From positions 51,065 through 115,064 of the forward strand of contig JBBRAB010000014.1 in NCBI GenBank assembly GCA_038207155.1: 64,000 bases of DNA, in the 5' to 3' direction. Of this stretch, positions 49,951 through 59,049 are shown piece by piece. Numbering within the stretch: position 1 is the stretch's first letter; each line of letters begins with the position of its first letter. Below the pieces are notes generated by a model that saw only the letters and a list, made by a program, of their open reading frames with translations, was not told where the DNA came from and made no database searches. The stretch is from FEN-1139 sp038207155 (GTDB taxonomy: Bacteria > Myxococcota_A > Polyangia > Polyangiales > Polyangiaceae). The position numbers and the translations under genes were made by a program.

Positions 49951-52902
49951 TCAGCGCGCGCCGGCCAGGAGTCGCTCGAAGCAGTGACGCACGGCCTGGG
50001 TCACCGCGGCGTAGCGACCCCGCAAGGCCGCCGCGGCGGAGGCCGCAGGCAGATCGAAATACCCAAGACTGCGCGCCAAACGCGCATATCCCGGGCTAGA
50101 CTCGTCAACCCAGCTGCCCCCCACCCCATCGAGCACGCTGAGTCGCTGCTCGAGGTGGCGCAGGAACTCGTAGCCCTCACGCAGCACCTCGAAATCCTCG
50201 GGAGCGAGGTAGCCGAGGCTCCGCAGCGCGGTGAGGGCTCGCCCCGTGTCGGCGGTGCGCAGCAGGCGCTCTTGACCGTGCGTCATCTGCAACCACTGCA
50301 CGCAGAGCTCCACGTCGAGCAGCCCGCCATAGCCGAGCTTGAAATCCCGGCGCGTCCCGCGCTCGTTGGCGCGCTCATTTTGGAGTCGATACCGCAGCCG
50401 ACGCACCTCGCTCGGCAGGGGGGCTCCAAGCTGGTAAGCGGCGGCCGTGCAGAGCGCGAGCACCCGCTCGCCGAGCTGCGCGTCCCCGGTGCAGAAGCGT
50501 GCGCGGATCAGGGCCTGTCGTTCCCAGGGCGCGCTGTGCGCCCCCCAAGGCGGCATCTCCCCGCCACCACGCCCCTGGGGCTCAAGCCCATGATACCGGG
50601 CAAAAGCGGCCAAAGACGTCACCAGCATGCCCTCGGCGCCCGAGGGGCGCAGGCGGGTGTCGAGGCTATAGCCAGGGCCAGCGGGATGCGCGGCGCCCAC
50701 CAGTCGCAAGAGACGCTGGGCAAGCCGCGTAAAATGCGCTTGAGCCTCCACGTTGGGCGCAGCGTCGTAGACGAACACGACGTCGAGATCTGAACCGTAG
50801 CCGAGATCGCTGCCCCCCAACTTGCCGAGCGCGAGCACCATGAATCCCTCGAGCTCACCGCCCGAGGCGTACTGCGCCGCGGCGCGCAGCTGAGCATCAG
50901 CCAGATCCGACAGCACCGAGCGCGCGTCCCGCACCGCCAGCTGTCCGGTGAGCTCGGCGGTCGCCACGGACACCGCCGTTCGCAGCTTGGCGCGGCGCAG
51001 GCTGGCCATGAATTCCTCGTCGCGCTCAGCCTGCGACGCCGCGGCGGTCAGCAAGGTGGACTCGCGCCGATAGGCATGCTCGGGCGACTCGATACGACCT
51101 CCGTTCACGAGCAGCCGCTCAAACAATTCCGGCAGGCGCTGCAGGGATTCCCCGACGAACGCGCTGTAACCGAGGGTTGAAATCAGGCGCGCCAGCCCAG
51201 CCGGCGACTCCCCGAGGGCGGCCACATAGGGCCCGGGCACCCGGACCCTCAGCAGCAACTCCGCCAAGGAACGCGCCGCCAGCAGGGGCTCAGCCGACTG
51301 CGCCAGGGCGTCGAGCACGCGCTCTGCGTGACGCGCGAACCGCTCACAGGTCCGCTCGCCGAGCAGTCCATCGGGCAGGCGCGCGAGCTGCACGAGCTGC
51401 TCGAACAGCTCGCGTGCCATCCCCGACTCGAGGCCCGAAAAACCAGAACGACCCAGTAATTCGCTCAGCTCGGACGACCCCAGCGACTCGCGCTGGTGGG
51501 GTGGGTTTCGCGCGCAGCGATGTAGCAAAGTCACGAGACTCAGATGGCGTGAACCACGCGCCGCGCTGCTCGGAAGCAGCTCACGCCAGGCTCCGTCGAT
51601 CACCTCGCGCGCCGCGAGGATCTCGCCGTTAAGCTGTTGCGGCGAGCTCCAACCGAGTGAGCGCGCCAATCGAAACTGGTCCTCGGCCGAGCGCGGGACA
51701 AGATGAGTCCGCACACCCGAAGCCCACTGCACGCGGTGCTCCACGAGGCGCAATAACGTATAAGCGCGCCCCACGGAGAGTCGTTCGCGCTCCGAGAGCC
51801 GACCCGCCGAGCAGAGCCGCTCCATCGCTTCAAGCGTGCCCGTGACGCGCAGCGAGGGATCGCGACCGCCCCAAATCAGCTGCAGCGCTTGCACGAAAAA
51901 CTCGGCCTGACGGATCCCGCCTGGACCATGCTTGAGATCGCGTGCGGGCTCGCGTGACAGCTCCGCCCGCGAGCGCTCGACCAACTCCAAAATCGGCCCA
52001 GCGATGGCCGGTTCCACGACGCGGCGATACACAAAAGGAGTTGCAACCTCACGCATGAAGCGCGCGCCGAGCATCACGTTGCCGGCCACGCGTCGACTGC
52101 GCAGTAGGGCAACGCGCTCCCAGAACCGCCCCTGAGTTTCGTAGTAGCGCTCCACAGCCACCAGGGAGGGAACCAGCGGGCCACGCGAGCCCTCGGGGCG
52201 CAGGCGCAGATCCACTGGCCAGAGTCGACCTGCGCTCGTCAGCGCTTCGAACGATTCCACGAGACGCCGCGCGGACCAGTTGGCCTGCTCGAGCGCACAA
52301 TCGTCCTCGGGCTCAGCGTCGCAGAGAAACATCAGATCGACGTCGGAGCCTGGATTGAGCTCCCCGGCAGCGAGTTTACCGAGACCGAGCACGACCCAAG
52401 GCGCCGAGCGAGCACGCGGGGCAACCACACCCGCCGATGGCTCCCCGCGAACGCGAGCCGCTACGAGCGCCTCTTCCACGAAGAGCTCCAACAACGCGCA
52501 AGCGAGATAGGAAAGCTCGGCGCTGGTCACTGCGATCGGCGCTCCTCCCAGCTCGGGCGGCAGCAGCTCGCGCAGCGCAATGCGACTGCGCTCGTACCAA
52601 GCCAAGCGCCTGGCGGCATCCCTGAGGGCGCCGAGCTCGTCGAATCCCTGGCACTGCGCGCGAACGCGTGACCGCAGCTCGGACAAACTGCGCGCCCGCC
52701 CCCAGCCCTCGAGCTCAAGCTGGGCGCAGGCATCGAGTTGCCAGCCCTCACTCGGCTGCAATGCGGGATAGGCAGCGCCGAGCAGCCTAACAATGCCGGC
52801 GGCCTGGACCGCGCCCTGCTCAGAACGCATGGCCCCCAGCCCATCGGGGGCGATCAGTTCAGCAAATCGAAGGAGCGCGGACTGCAGCACAGGCGGGAGC
52901 AT
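49951..52902 (-). CDS. glnE: GlnE, glutamine synthetase adenylyltransferase
   Basis: The 983-residue bifunctional enzyme attaches AMP to and removes it from glutamine synthetase in response to PII signalling. Both nucleotidyltransferase domains are seen: GSDVDLMFLCD in the N-terminal half and GYGSDLDVVFVYD in the C-terminal half. Each is followed by a helical region (RRDFKLGYGGLLDVE; LKHGPGGIRQAEFFVQALQL). The length matches the family. ATG 52902 is chosen because the frame upstream of it is unlike any GlnE. It is divergent from the phosphoesterase gene (47-bp gap). Confidence 0.93.
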   Translation of the reverse strand: MLPPVLQSALLRFAELIAPDGLGAMRSEQGAVQAAGIVRLLGAAYPALQPSEGWQLDACAQLELEGWGRARSLSELRSRVRAQCQGFDELGALRDAARRLAWYERSRIALRELLPPELGGAPIAVTSAELSYLACALLELFVEEALVAARVRGEPSAGVVAPRARSAPWVVLGLGKLAAGELNPGSDVDLMFLCDAEPEDDCALEQANWSARRLVESFEALTSAGRLWPVDLRLRPEGSRGPLVPSLVAVERYYETQGRFWERVALLRSRRVAGNVMLGARFMREVATPFVYRRVVEPAIAGPILELVERSRAELSREPARDLKHGPGGIRQAEFFVQALQLIWGGRDPSLRVTGTLEAMERLCSAGRLSERERLSVGRAYTLLRLVEHRVQWASGVRTHLVPRSAEDQFRLARSLGWSSPQQLNGEILAAREVIDGAWRELLPSSAARGSRHLSLVTLLHRCARNPPHQRESLGSSELSELLGRSGFSGLESGMARELFEQLVQLARLPDGLLGERTCERFARHAERVLDALAQSAEPLLAARSLAELLLRVRVPGPYVAALGESPAGLARLISTLGYSAFVGESLQRLPELFERLLVNGGRIESPEHAYRRESTLLTAAASQAERDEEFMASLRRAKLRTAVSVATAELTGQLAVRDARSVLSDLADAQLRAAAQYASGGELEGFMVLALGKLGGSDLGYGSDLDVVFVYDAAPNVEAQAHFTRLAQRLLRLVGAAHPAGPGYSLDTRLRPSGAEGMLVTSLAAFARYHGLEPQGRGGGEMPPWGAHSAPWERQALIRARFCTGDAQLGERVLALCTAAAYQLGAPLPSEVRRLRYRLQNERANERGTRRDFKLGYGGLLDVELCVQWLQMTHGQERLLRTADTGRALTALRSLGYLAPEDFEVLREGYEFLRHLEQRLSVLDGVGGSWVDESSPGYARLARSLGYFDLPAASAAAALRGRYAAVTQAVRHCFERLLAGAR

Positions 52903-52949
52903 GTTATGCCAGCTCCCCGTGACCCCGAGGGGGGCACTCGGACCCCACC

Positions 52950-53585
52950 ATGCGTTTTCTCTGTATTTCCGACATCCACGGCTCTGCCTCGGCCCTTGAG
53001 GCAGTCCTCGCTGAAGCCAAGCATTGGGGTTACGACCAGCTGCTCTGCGGTGGTGACCACCTGTTTCCTGGGCCTCAGCCGCTCGAAGTGTGGAAGCTCC
53101 TACTTGAGCATCAAGCGGTCTGCGTGCAGGGAGCGGGTGACCACGCCCTGGCGCGGCTCGATCCGCGCCGAATTGTCCCTCAGACCCCGGCTGAACAGGA
53201 GCGACTCGCACGGATGATGGCAATGCGAACCGAGCTCGGAGAACTGATCCTCGCGCGGCTCGGACGGCTCCCCCCGATCGCGCGTCTGTCACTCGAATCA
53301 GGCCACGAGATGGCGGTCGTCCATGGGTCGCCGATGGATCCCCTCGAACCAATCTCGCACGATCTGAGCGACGAGGAGATCGGGAGCCTGGTGGGTCACG
53401 AAGCGGCCGAGCTGATCCTGTGCGGAGGCTCGCATGTGCCGTTTCAGAGGCAAATTGAGGACCTCCGCTTGGTCGGGCTCGGCTCGGTCGGCGAGGCGCT
53501 CACGCCCGGGATTGCTCACGCGACGATCGTTACCTCGCTCACCACGCAGACCAGCATCGAGCAGTACGAAGTCGCGCTGAGCTAG
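52950..53585 (+). CDS. Metallophosphoesterase-like protein with degenerate motifs
   Basis: The 211-residue protein starts with the metallophosphoesterase motif SDIHG (residues 7-11) but later motifs deviate. GGDHLFPGP replaces GDxVGxGP, VQGAGDHA replaces GNHD, and GGSHVPFQ replaces GHTH. VVHGSPMDP, with its His, is retained. The fold (YfcE/MJ0936-type) seems intact, but metal ligands at the second site are in doubt. It may be weakly active or regulatory. It converges on the lipoprotein gene with an 8-bp gap. Confidence 0.75.
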   Translation: MRFLCISDIHGSASALEAVLAEAKHWGYDQLLCGGDHLFPGPQPLEVWKLLLEHQAVCVQGAGDHALARLDPRRIVPQTPAEQERLARMMAMRTELGELILARLGRLPPIARLSLESGHEMAVVHGSPMDPLEPISHDLSDEEIGSLVGHEAAELILCGGSHVPFQRQIEDLRLVGLGSVGEALTPGIAHATIVTSLTTQTSIEQYEVALS

Positions 53586-53593
53586 CGACCGAG

Positions 53594-54319
53594 TTATCGC
53601 GACTCCGGCACCTCGGGGGGAGCAGGTGCCTCGGTGCCCGTTGCAGCGGGTGGCGCAGGCGCCTCGGTGCCCGTTGCGGCGGGAGCCGGGGTGCGATCCA
53701 GGGTCGGAAAGACCGCAGGAGGCGCGCTCGCCGCGGGAGCTAGCCCAGACGAGGTTGGCGCCGACGAGCTCGCCGGCGACGCGGACGCACTCGTCACGGG
53801 TGCAGCCGGCAGCACAATCTCCTCGAGCTCGCACTCGAGCACGGAGCCCTCCGGCTCAGCTAAAAGCCCCATCGAGCTTGCCGCGTCGAGGTCGGTCCAA
53901 TTGCGAGCCACCGTCAGGTGACCCACGGCGGGGGCCGCGGGAACCTTCGATGCGCTGACCGCTGCTGCGTCGGCCAGAGTCAGTTCGACCTCCCAAAGGT
54001 GGACGCCGCCGAGGCCATCGACAATCCCCTGAAACACCCGCCGATTGGCCCGCACCACCTGGCGTTCAAGGATGAGTACGCGATGTCCGGCGCGCCATTG
54101 CCAGAGCTCAGGCTCCCGGTCGGTCGCCACCAGCATGAACGTCACGGGCAGCGCCGGCACGGCTGCGCCCTTGACTGAATGACAGCGAACGGCGCGGTAT
54201 TTCGCCATGGCGCGCTTCGGTATTGCGGTGCCGGCGGGTTCACTGCGTGCGCCGCGCAGTGGCGAGGCGTTGCAGGCCGCGACGAGCGCGATCAGCAGCG
54301 CGACTAGACCGCGTCGCAT
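53594..54319 (-). CDS. Lipoprotein with Ala/Pro tail, unknown
   Basis: The 241-residue protein has a signal peptide with lipobox LVAAC (Cys16). A small domain (about 30-165) I do not recognise follows, containing LPVTFMLVATDREPELWQWRAG and a stretch resembling a beta-sandwich. The tail of about 70 residues is rich in Ala, Pro, Ser and Thr, with an imperfect 33-bp tandem repeat at 53628-53690 encoding PAATGTEAPAP twice. The ATG lies inside the 3' end of trpF (16-base overlap), so it belongs to that operon. Confidence 0.65.
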   Translation of the reverse strand: MRRGLVALLIALVAACNASPLRGARSEPAGTAIPKRAMAKYRAVRCHSVKGAAVPALPVTFMLVATDREPELWQWRAGHRVLILERQVVRANRRVFQGIVDGLGGVHLWEVELTLADAAAVSASKVPAAPAVGHLTVARNWTDLDAASSMGLLAEPEGSVLECELEEIVLPAAPVTSASASPASSSAPTSSGLAPAASAPPAVFPTLDRTPAPAATGTEAPAPPAATGTEAPAPPEVPESR

Positions 54320-54960
54320 GGCGGCAACTCCGCGGCCGCAGCGGCGCGAGCCTGTGCGACGAATGCGGTCACGAGCGTGAGATCCTTGTCGCCCGGACGT
54401 CCCGCGAACTCCACGCCGCTGGCCGTGTCGACACCGTAGGGGCACACCCGACGCACTGCGTCCGCCACGTTGCCCGGATGCAGTCCGCCGGCGAGCAGCA
54501 CCCGTCGCTCGAGGCAAAGATCCCCGAGTAGCTGCCAGTCAAACACGCGTCCCGTTCCGCCGCTCTGCCCGCCATGCGAGGCGTCAACAAGCACCCACTC
54601 CGACGCGCACTCACGCGCGCGCTGGACGTCCTGCACGCCGCTCACACCAATGGCAGGAAACGCCGCTGAGCCGAGAGCCAGTAGCAGCTCGGGTGAGGCA
54701 CAATCGTGCAGCTGAACCCGGTCGAGCCCGACCTCACGCATCAGCGTAAGGATCGCGCTGGCGTCGACGTCCGACACCACCCCGATCCGTTCCGCTTTGC
54801 CAGACAGGGCACGCGCCAGCTCGCGCGCTGGCCCCCGCTCGATGCGGCGCTGGGACCAGCTGACGAAATTGAGCCCGATCGCATCCACCCCCGCGAAAGC
54901 GACCTGCTCGGCCTGCTCAATCGAAAGCAGGCCGCACACCTTGATCCAAGGGCCAGGCAT
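54304..54960 (-). CDS. trpF: TrpF, phosphoribosylanthranilate isomerase
   Basis: The 218-residue TIM-barrel enzyme performs the third step of tryptophan synthesis. The catalytic Cys is in IKVCGL (about residue 9), and the general-acid Asp is probably in VLVDASHGGQSGGTG. DAIGLNF, DRVQLHD and LLAGGLHPGNV are further conserved pieces. The ATG at 54960 lies four bases after the CheY-like gene stop. A TTG at 54963 would add one residue. No other trp gene is nearby, so the gene is separated from its usual operon. Confidence 0.93.
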   Translation of the reverse strand: MPGPWIKVCGLLSIEQAEQVAFAGVDAIGLNFVSWSQRRIERGPARELARALSGKAERIGVVSDVDASAILTLMREVGLDRVQLHDCASPELLLALGSAAFPAIGVSGVQDVQRARECASEWVLVDASHGGQSGGTGRVFDWQLLGDLCLERRVLLAGGLHPGNVADAVRRVCPYGVDTASGVEFAGRPGDKDLTLVTAFVAQARAAAAAELPPCDAV

Positions 54961-54964
54961 CAAA

Positions 54965-55342
54965 CTAGGTGATTTTCAGCAGCTCTTTGACGGTCGCAAT
55001 GACCTGCGGAGCCTGGATCGGCTTGGTGATGTAAGCATTGGCTCCGAGTTGAAGCGCACGCTGACGATCCTCTTGCGAGCCTTCCGTCGTGATGATGACG
55101 ATGGGCGTATCTTTGTGAAGCGGATCTGAGCGCACGCGCTTGACCAGCTTGAGCCCATCCATGATGGGCATGTTGATGTCGGTGACGATGATGTCGTAAC
55201 GGGCCGACGCAAGCTTGCGAAGGCCGTCAACTCCGTCATCTGCCTCGGTCACGCGTAGATTCTTTACGCGTGCCAAAGCAAAGATGAGGAGCTGCCGCAT
55301 CATTGGCGAGTCTTCTACGATGAGACAGGAGTATTCAGCCAT
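54965..55342 (-). CDS. CheY-like single-domain response regulator
   Basis: The 125-residue receiver-only protein has the acidic residues in LIVEDSPMMR and the phosphorylation site in IIVTDINMPIMDG. The switch Thr is in VIITTEG and the Lys is in YITKPIQ. No DNA-binding or output domain is attached, so it must act by binding another protein. ATG 55342 is preferred. A GTG at 55354 overlaps the previous stop. It follows the GAF gene and precedes trpF in one tightly packed operon. Confidence 0.9.
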   Translation of the reverse strand: MAEYSCLIVEDSPMMRQLLIFALARVKNLRVTEADDGVDGLRKLASARYDIIVTDINMPIMDGLKLVKRVRSDPLHKDTPIVIITTEGSQEDRQRALQLGANAYITKPIQAPQVIATVKELLKIT

Positions 55343-55350
55343 GGCGATGG

Positions 55351-56199
55351 TCACACGCTGAGATCGATGAAAGCCTCGAGTCCCGGCAGTTTCCTGCCGG
55401 CACTGACGAATAGACTGGAGCTCACGAGGGCCGTGGCCGCGTGGCGACCAAGCAGATTGAACAATTCGTAGTCCACGGTATCAAAACGCTTTTTCTGACC
55501 TAAAGTCGAGTAGATCGCCACTAGCCCCACGACACTCTCATCAACAAGGAGCGGAATGATGGCAGGCGGACAGGCGACCGTTCCAACGCTCGGATCAGCC
55601 TCCTCGTCGACCCGAGAGTCTCCCGTGCGAAAGACCTGGGCAAAAAGCCCGTCGACGGCCGACCGGTTCAGTAGCTCGTCGCCCGTCAAACCCTCGGACG
55701 CAATCGGGACCAGCTCGGTGGCTGCCTCATTGATGAAATAGATAGCGTAGCGCTCGGCGCCGACGAGCTGCGCGAGCACTTCCTTCACCCGGCGCATCAC
55801 CCCACGCGGCGACATGCTCGCGTGGATCTGATTGCTGGCCACAAATAGATTGGCCAGGTTGGAGAACTCTCCCTCCACCTCTTGAAACCGTTCATTGAAG
55901 GTCGAGCTGGTGGCCTCGACCTCATGGAAGCGTGAGAGCAGCTCCTGCTTTTCGGCTTCGAGCCGCTCGATCATACCGAGCAACTCACGCACGGCGAGAT
56001 CTGCCTCCACCTTGGCGCGAAGGCTGGCGTTCTCTTGTTCGACCTCCCGCAGTCTGACGGCCAGGCGCTCGTGGTCAGCGATGAATTCCTCGCTGAGGCG
56101 ACCACTGAGGCCAAAGGTCTGCAGGAACTGATCACGCTCCCGACGTAGGTCGGGAGGGGGTGGCTCGCTATCGCTGCGTTTGTCGTGGGGATCGGTCAT
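55351..56199 (-). CDS. Coiled-coil and GAF-domain sensor protein
   Basis: The 282-residue protein has a coiled coil at about residues 40-130 (heptad-rich LREVEQENASLRAKVEADL and onward). A GAF domain follows at about 135-270 (RYAIYFINEAATELVPIASEG, PAIIPLLVDESVVGLVAIYSTL). No histidine kinase or cyclase domain is attached. It would sense a small molecule or redox state and pass the signal through its partner, probably the receiver encoded just downstream. The ligand is unknown. Confidence 0.8.
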   Translation of the reverse strand: MTDPHDKRSDSEPPPPDLRRERDQFLQTFGLSGRLSEEFIADHERLAVRLREVEQENASLRAKVEADLAVRELLGMIERLEAEKQELLSRFHEVEATSSTFNERFQEVEGEFSNLANLFVASNQIHASMSPRGVMRRVKEVLAQLVGAERYAIYFINEAATELVPIASEGLTGDELLNRSAVDGLFAQVFRTGDSRVDEEADPSVGTVACPPAIIPLLVDESVVGLVAIYSTLGQKKRFDTVDYELFNLLGRHAATALVSSSLFVSAGRKLPGLEAFIDLSV

Positions 56200-56358
56200 G
56201 TTGTGAGACGGAGCCGCTCACGCGGTGGTGAGCTGTCGATCTCCGACGCTATCACGGTCCCCAGAAATCGAGAAAGGGGCGCATCACCTCGGGATGATAT
56301 CCGACCGTCGGACCGAGGCTTGCCCCCGTGGAATCCCTGTTTTCTGATGACCGGCCTG

Positions 56359-59049
56359 TTATCCGGTGGTCCCGAGGCCCGCGGCGATGGCGTTGACCCC
56401 CTCGAGCAGGGAGAGCAGTAACGGATCCCCTGGGTCGCTCCCGGCGACGCGCCACTGACGCAGCTGGTCGAGCTGCAGCTCGTGGAGCACGTCGAGCCCC
56501 GGCCGGCGTCGACTCATCGCCTCGGCCACCGCGGGGTCCTGCTCAGCCAGGCTGCGGCCAAAGAGTGATTCCACGCGTGAGACCGTGAGCTCAAGCTGCG
56601 AGAGGATGCTCCCCCCGAGGCGCTGGCGCAGCTCCGCGTCCTGACAACATGCCAGGTAACGCTCGACCCAACCGGTGTCCGCCAGCTGCAAGACGGTGCA
56701 CGCATTGCCAAGGACGAAGCGGAGCGTGCCATCGCTTGCCACTGCTTGTCGCAGCGAGCTCCACGCGCCGGGCCCAAGCTGCTCTACCGCAGCCAGTCCC
56801 GTCCCGAGTCCGAACCAACCCGAGAGAAAACAGCGCGACTGACTCCAGGCGAAATTCCAGGGAATCGCGCGGAGATCTTGCAGGCTGCTTTGGCCGGTGC
56901 GGCGTGCTGGACGTGAACCAAGGCGGGTGTGCTCGAGCACGTCAATCGGAGTGACCTGACGAAAGAACTCGGGGAACCCAGGCGCCTGCACGAACTCGAG
57001 ATACGCCTGCCGCGAAGCGGCGACCATGGCCTCCCACAGCTCGGAGTCGAGCGAGGCTGCCGACGGGCGCTCGTGACGCATCAACGCGCGCGCGGTGCCG
57101 GCGCAGAGTTCTTCGAGTTGGTGAGTCGCCGTGACGCGATTGGCGTACTTCTGGGCGATCGTCTCGCCCTGCTCGGTCATGCGCAGGCCGGCGGCGAGCG
57201 AGCCAGCCGGCAACATGCGCAAAAAGCGCCCGGTTGGCCCCGCTCCGCGACCGATATGGCCGCCGCGACCGTGGAAAAAGCGCAGCGTCACGCCGCACTC
57301 GAGGGCGGTCTCAAGCAGACGCTGCTCAGCCTTGCGCAGACTCCAAATGCTCGCGAGCGGGCCGCCGTCCTTGTTGGAGTCGCTGTAGCCAACCATCACC
57401 TGCTGAACCGGCAGCGGTCCGGTCTGGCTGAGTCGCAAGCTGCGCTTCACGAAAGGTTCGGTCAACCAACACTCAAGCACGCAGGGGGACACCTCGAGAT
57501 CGTCAATCGTCTCAAGCAGCGGCGTCACCTCGAGCGGCATCCAAGGTCCCTCATCACTGAGGCGCCACAGCCCGGCCTCACGCGCGAGCAGCAGCAACGT
57601 GAACAGATCCCCCGTATCGCGCGTCATGCTGACGATCAGCGGACCAAGACCCGCGGGTCCCCACTCCGCGAGATGCTCGGCAAACACGCGCAGACTAGCG
57701 ACCGCCTCGGCTGCCTCGGGGCCCGCGGCTTGCGGCGAGACCGAGAAGGGTCGGGTGGTGCGCAGCTCGCTCCGCAAGAACGCAATCCGCTCGGGCGTGC
57801 TCAGCTGCGACGGATCGGCGTGCCCGGCAGCGACCGCCAGCTGTCCGAGCGAGCGCGCGTAATAGGCTGAGTTTTGCCGGAGATCCAGCTGAGCGAGGTG
57901 AAAGCCCACCAGCTGCACCAGCCGATGGACGGGCTCCACCTCCTGTTCGGCGATTCGCAGCAAACCGACCTCGACCAGCGCGTCGCGCAGGACCTGAAGA
58001 TCGTCGAGCAGCGCTTGCGACGTCCGATACCGATCGGGTCCGATCCCCTGCGCGCTCGGGAGACGTAACCCAAGGTAGTTGACGTACTGCCGCCACGGCT
58101 CGCTTGAGTTCTTCCAGGCGGGGCTGCGCGCCGAGGTCTCTCGCAAGGTCCCCAGACGCTGCACCAGGCTCAAAGGCGCCGGACAGACGTCAGCGGACAG
58201 GCTCAGCCGCTCGGCGAGGCGAAGTAGCGATTCGGACACGAGCGTCAAGGCTTGCTGACGTAGCTCAAGCAGCGTCGCCGCTGTCGTGGCGTGGGTCACC
58301 CCAGGATGGCCGTCACGGTCGCCGCCCGTCCAGAGTCCGAGCGACACCCGCGGCAACACCGAGAAACTGGGCTGCGTTTCCACGCCAAAACCAGCCCAAT
58401 TCCAAGCCTGCAGCATCCTCTGATCGACCCACTGCATGGCCGCTGGAAACACGCCCTTGAGGTAGTGAATTGCGCCACGCAGCTCGGCCTCCACGGCCGG
58501 GCGCTCGTGGTAGATCCCGCCGGTGCGCCAAGTGCGCTCGAGCGCGCCCACCAGCTCCGTTCTCAGCGCTCCCCGCTCCGCAGGCGTCCACATGTTGTTT
58601 TCGAGCTGGACGAGCTTGAGATAAATCTCGCGATGGTGCTGCACGATGCTCGTGCGGCGCGCTTCCGTCGGATGAGCCGTCAACACGGGCTGCACGGCCA
58701 CGGCCTCAAGCAGACGGACGGCCTCGGACGCGCCAATGCCAGCAGCGCGCCACTCCTCGAACACCCCGCGCCAGGTGGCAAAACCGGCGCTCTTCCCGGC
58801 GGCCTCGGCGGCGCGTCTGCCCTGGGCTGCGGCGTTTTCCTCGGCCATGTTGATAAGCACGAAGTAGAGCGCCAAGCTCCGCCAGACCTGCACCCCCACC
58901 AGCCCGGGAGGCTGACGCTGCTCACGCACGGCGCGTAGCAACTCGGCCTCGGGCGCATTGCGGATCGCCTCGAGCAGGCAGCTGGACAGAAACTCCAAAT
59001 CCGCATCGATTTTGGCCGAATCTAGCCCCACGGGGCGAACGAACTCCAT
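56359..59049 (-). CDS. ppc: Ppc, phosphoenolpyruvate carboxylase
   Basis: The 896-residue enzyme makes oxaloacetate from phosphoenolpyruvate and bicarbonate. The catalytic motifs are seen in order: VLTAHPTEARRTSIVQHHR (about residue 130), GYSDSNKDGG (about 550), FFHGRGGHIGRGAGP (about 580), and the C-terminal NAIAAGLGTTG. These are complete and indicate a functional enzyme. The ATG directly follows the carbonic anhydrase stop, so bicarbonate supply and use are linked at the gene level. Confidence 0.96.
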   Translation of the reverse strand: MEFVRPVGLDSAKIDADLEFLSSCLLEAIRNAPEAELLRAVREQRQPPGLVGVQVWRSLALYFVLINMAEENAAAQGRRAAEAAGKSAGFATWRGVFEEWRAAGIGASEAVRLLEAVAVQPVLTAHPTEARRTSIVQHHREIYLKLVQLENNMWTPAERGALRTELVGALERTWRTGGIYHERPAVEAELRGAIHYLKGVFPAAMQWVDQRMLQAWNWAGFGVETQPSFSVLPRVSLGLWTGGDRDGHPGVTHATTAATLLELRQQALTLVSESLLRLAERLSLSADVCPAPLSLVQRLGTLRETSARSPAWKNSSEPWRQYVNYLGLRLPSAQGIGPDRYRTSQALLDDLQVLRDALVEVGLLRIAEQEVEPVHRLVQLVGFHLAQLDLRQNSAYYARSLGQLAVAAGHADPSQLSTPERIAFLRSELRTTRPFSVSPQAAGPEAAEAVASLRVFAEHLAEWGPAGLGPLIVSMTRDTGDLFTLLLLAREAGLWRLSDEGPWMPLEVTPLLETIDDLEVSPCVLECWLTEPFVKRSLRLSQTGPLPVQQVMVGYSDSNKDGGPLASIWSLRKAEQRLLETALECGVTLRFFHGRGGHIGRGAGPTGRFLRMLPAGSLAAGLRMTEQGETIAQKYANRVTATHQLEELCAGTARALMRHERPSAASLDSELWEAMVAASRQAYLEFVQAPGFPEFFRQVTPIDVLEHTRLGSRPARRTGQSSLQDLRAIPWNFAWSQSRCFLSGWFGLGTGLAAVEQLGPGAWSSLRQAVASDGTLRFVLGNACTVLQLADTGWVERYLACCQDAELRQRLGGSILSQLELTVSRVESLFGRSLAEQDPAVAEAMSRRRPGLDVLHELQLDQLRQWRVAGSDPGDPLLLSLLEGVNAIAAGLGTTG

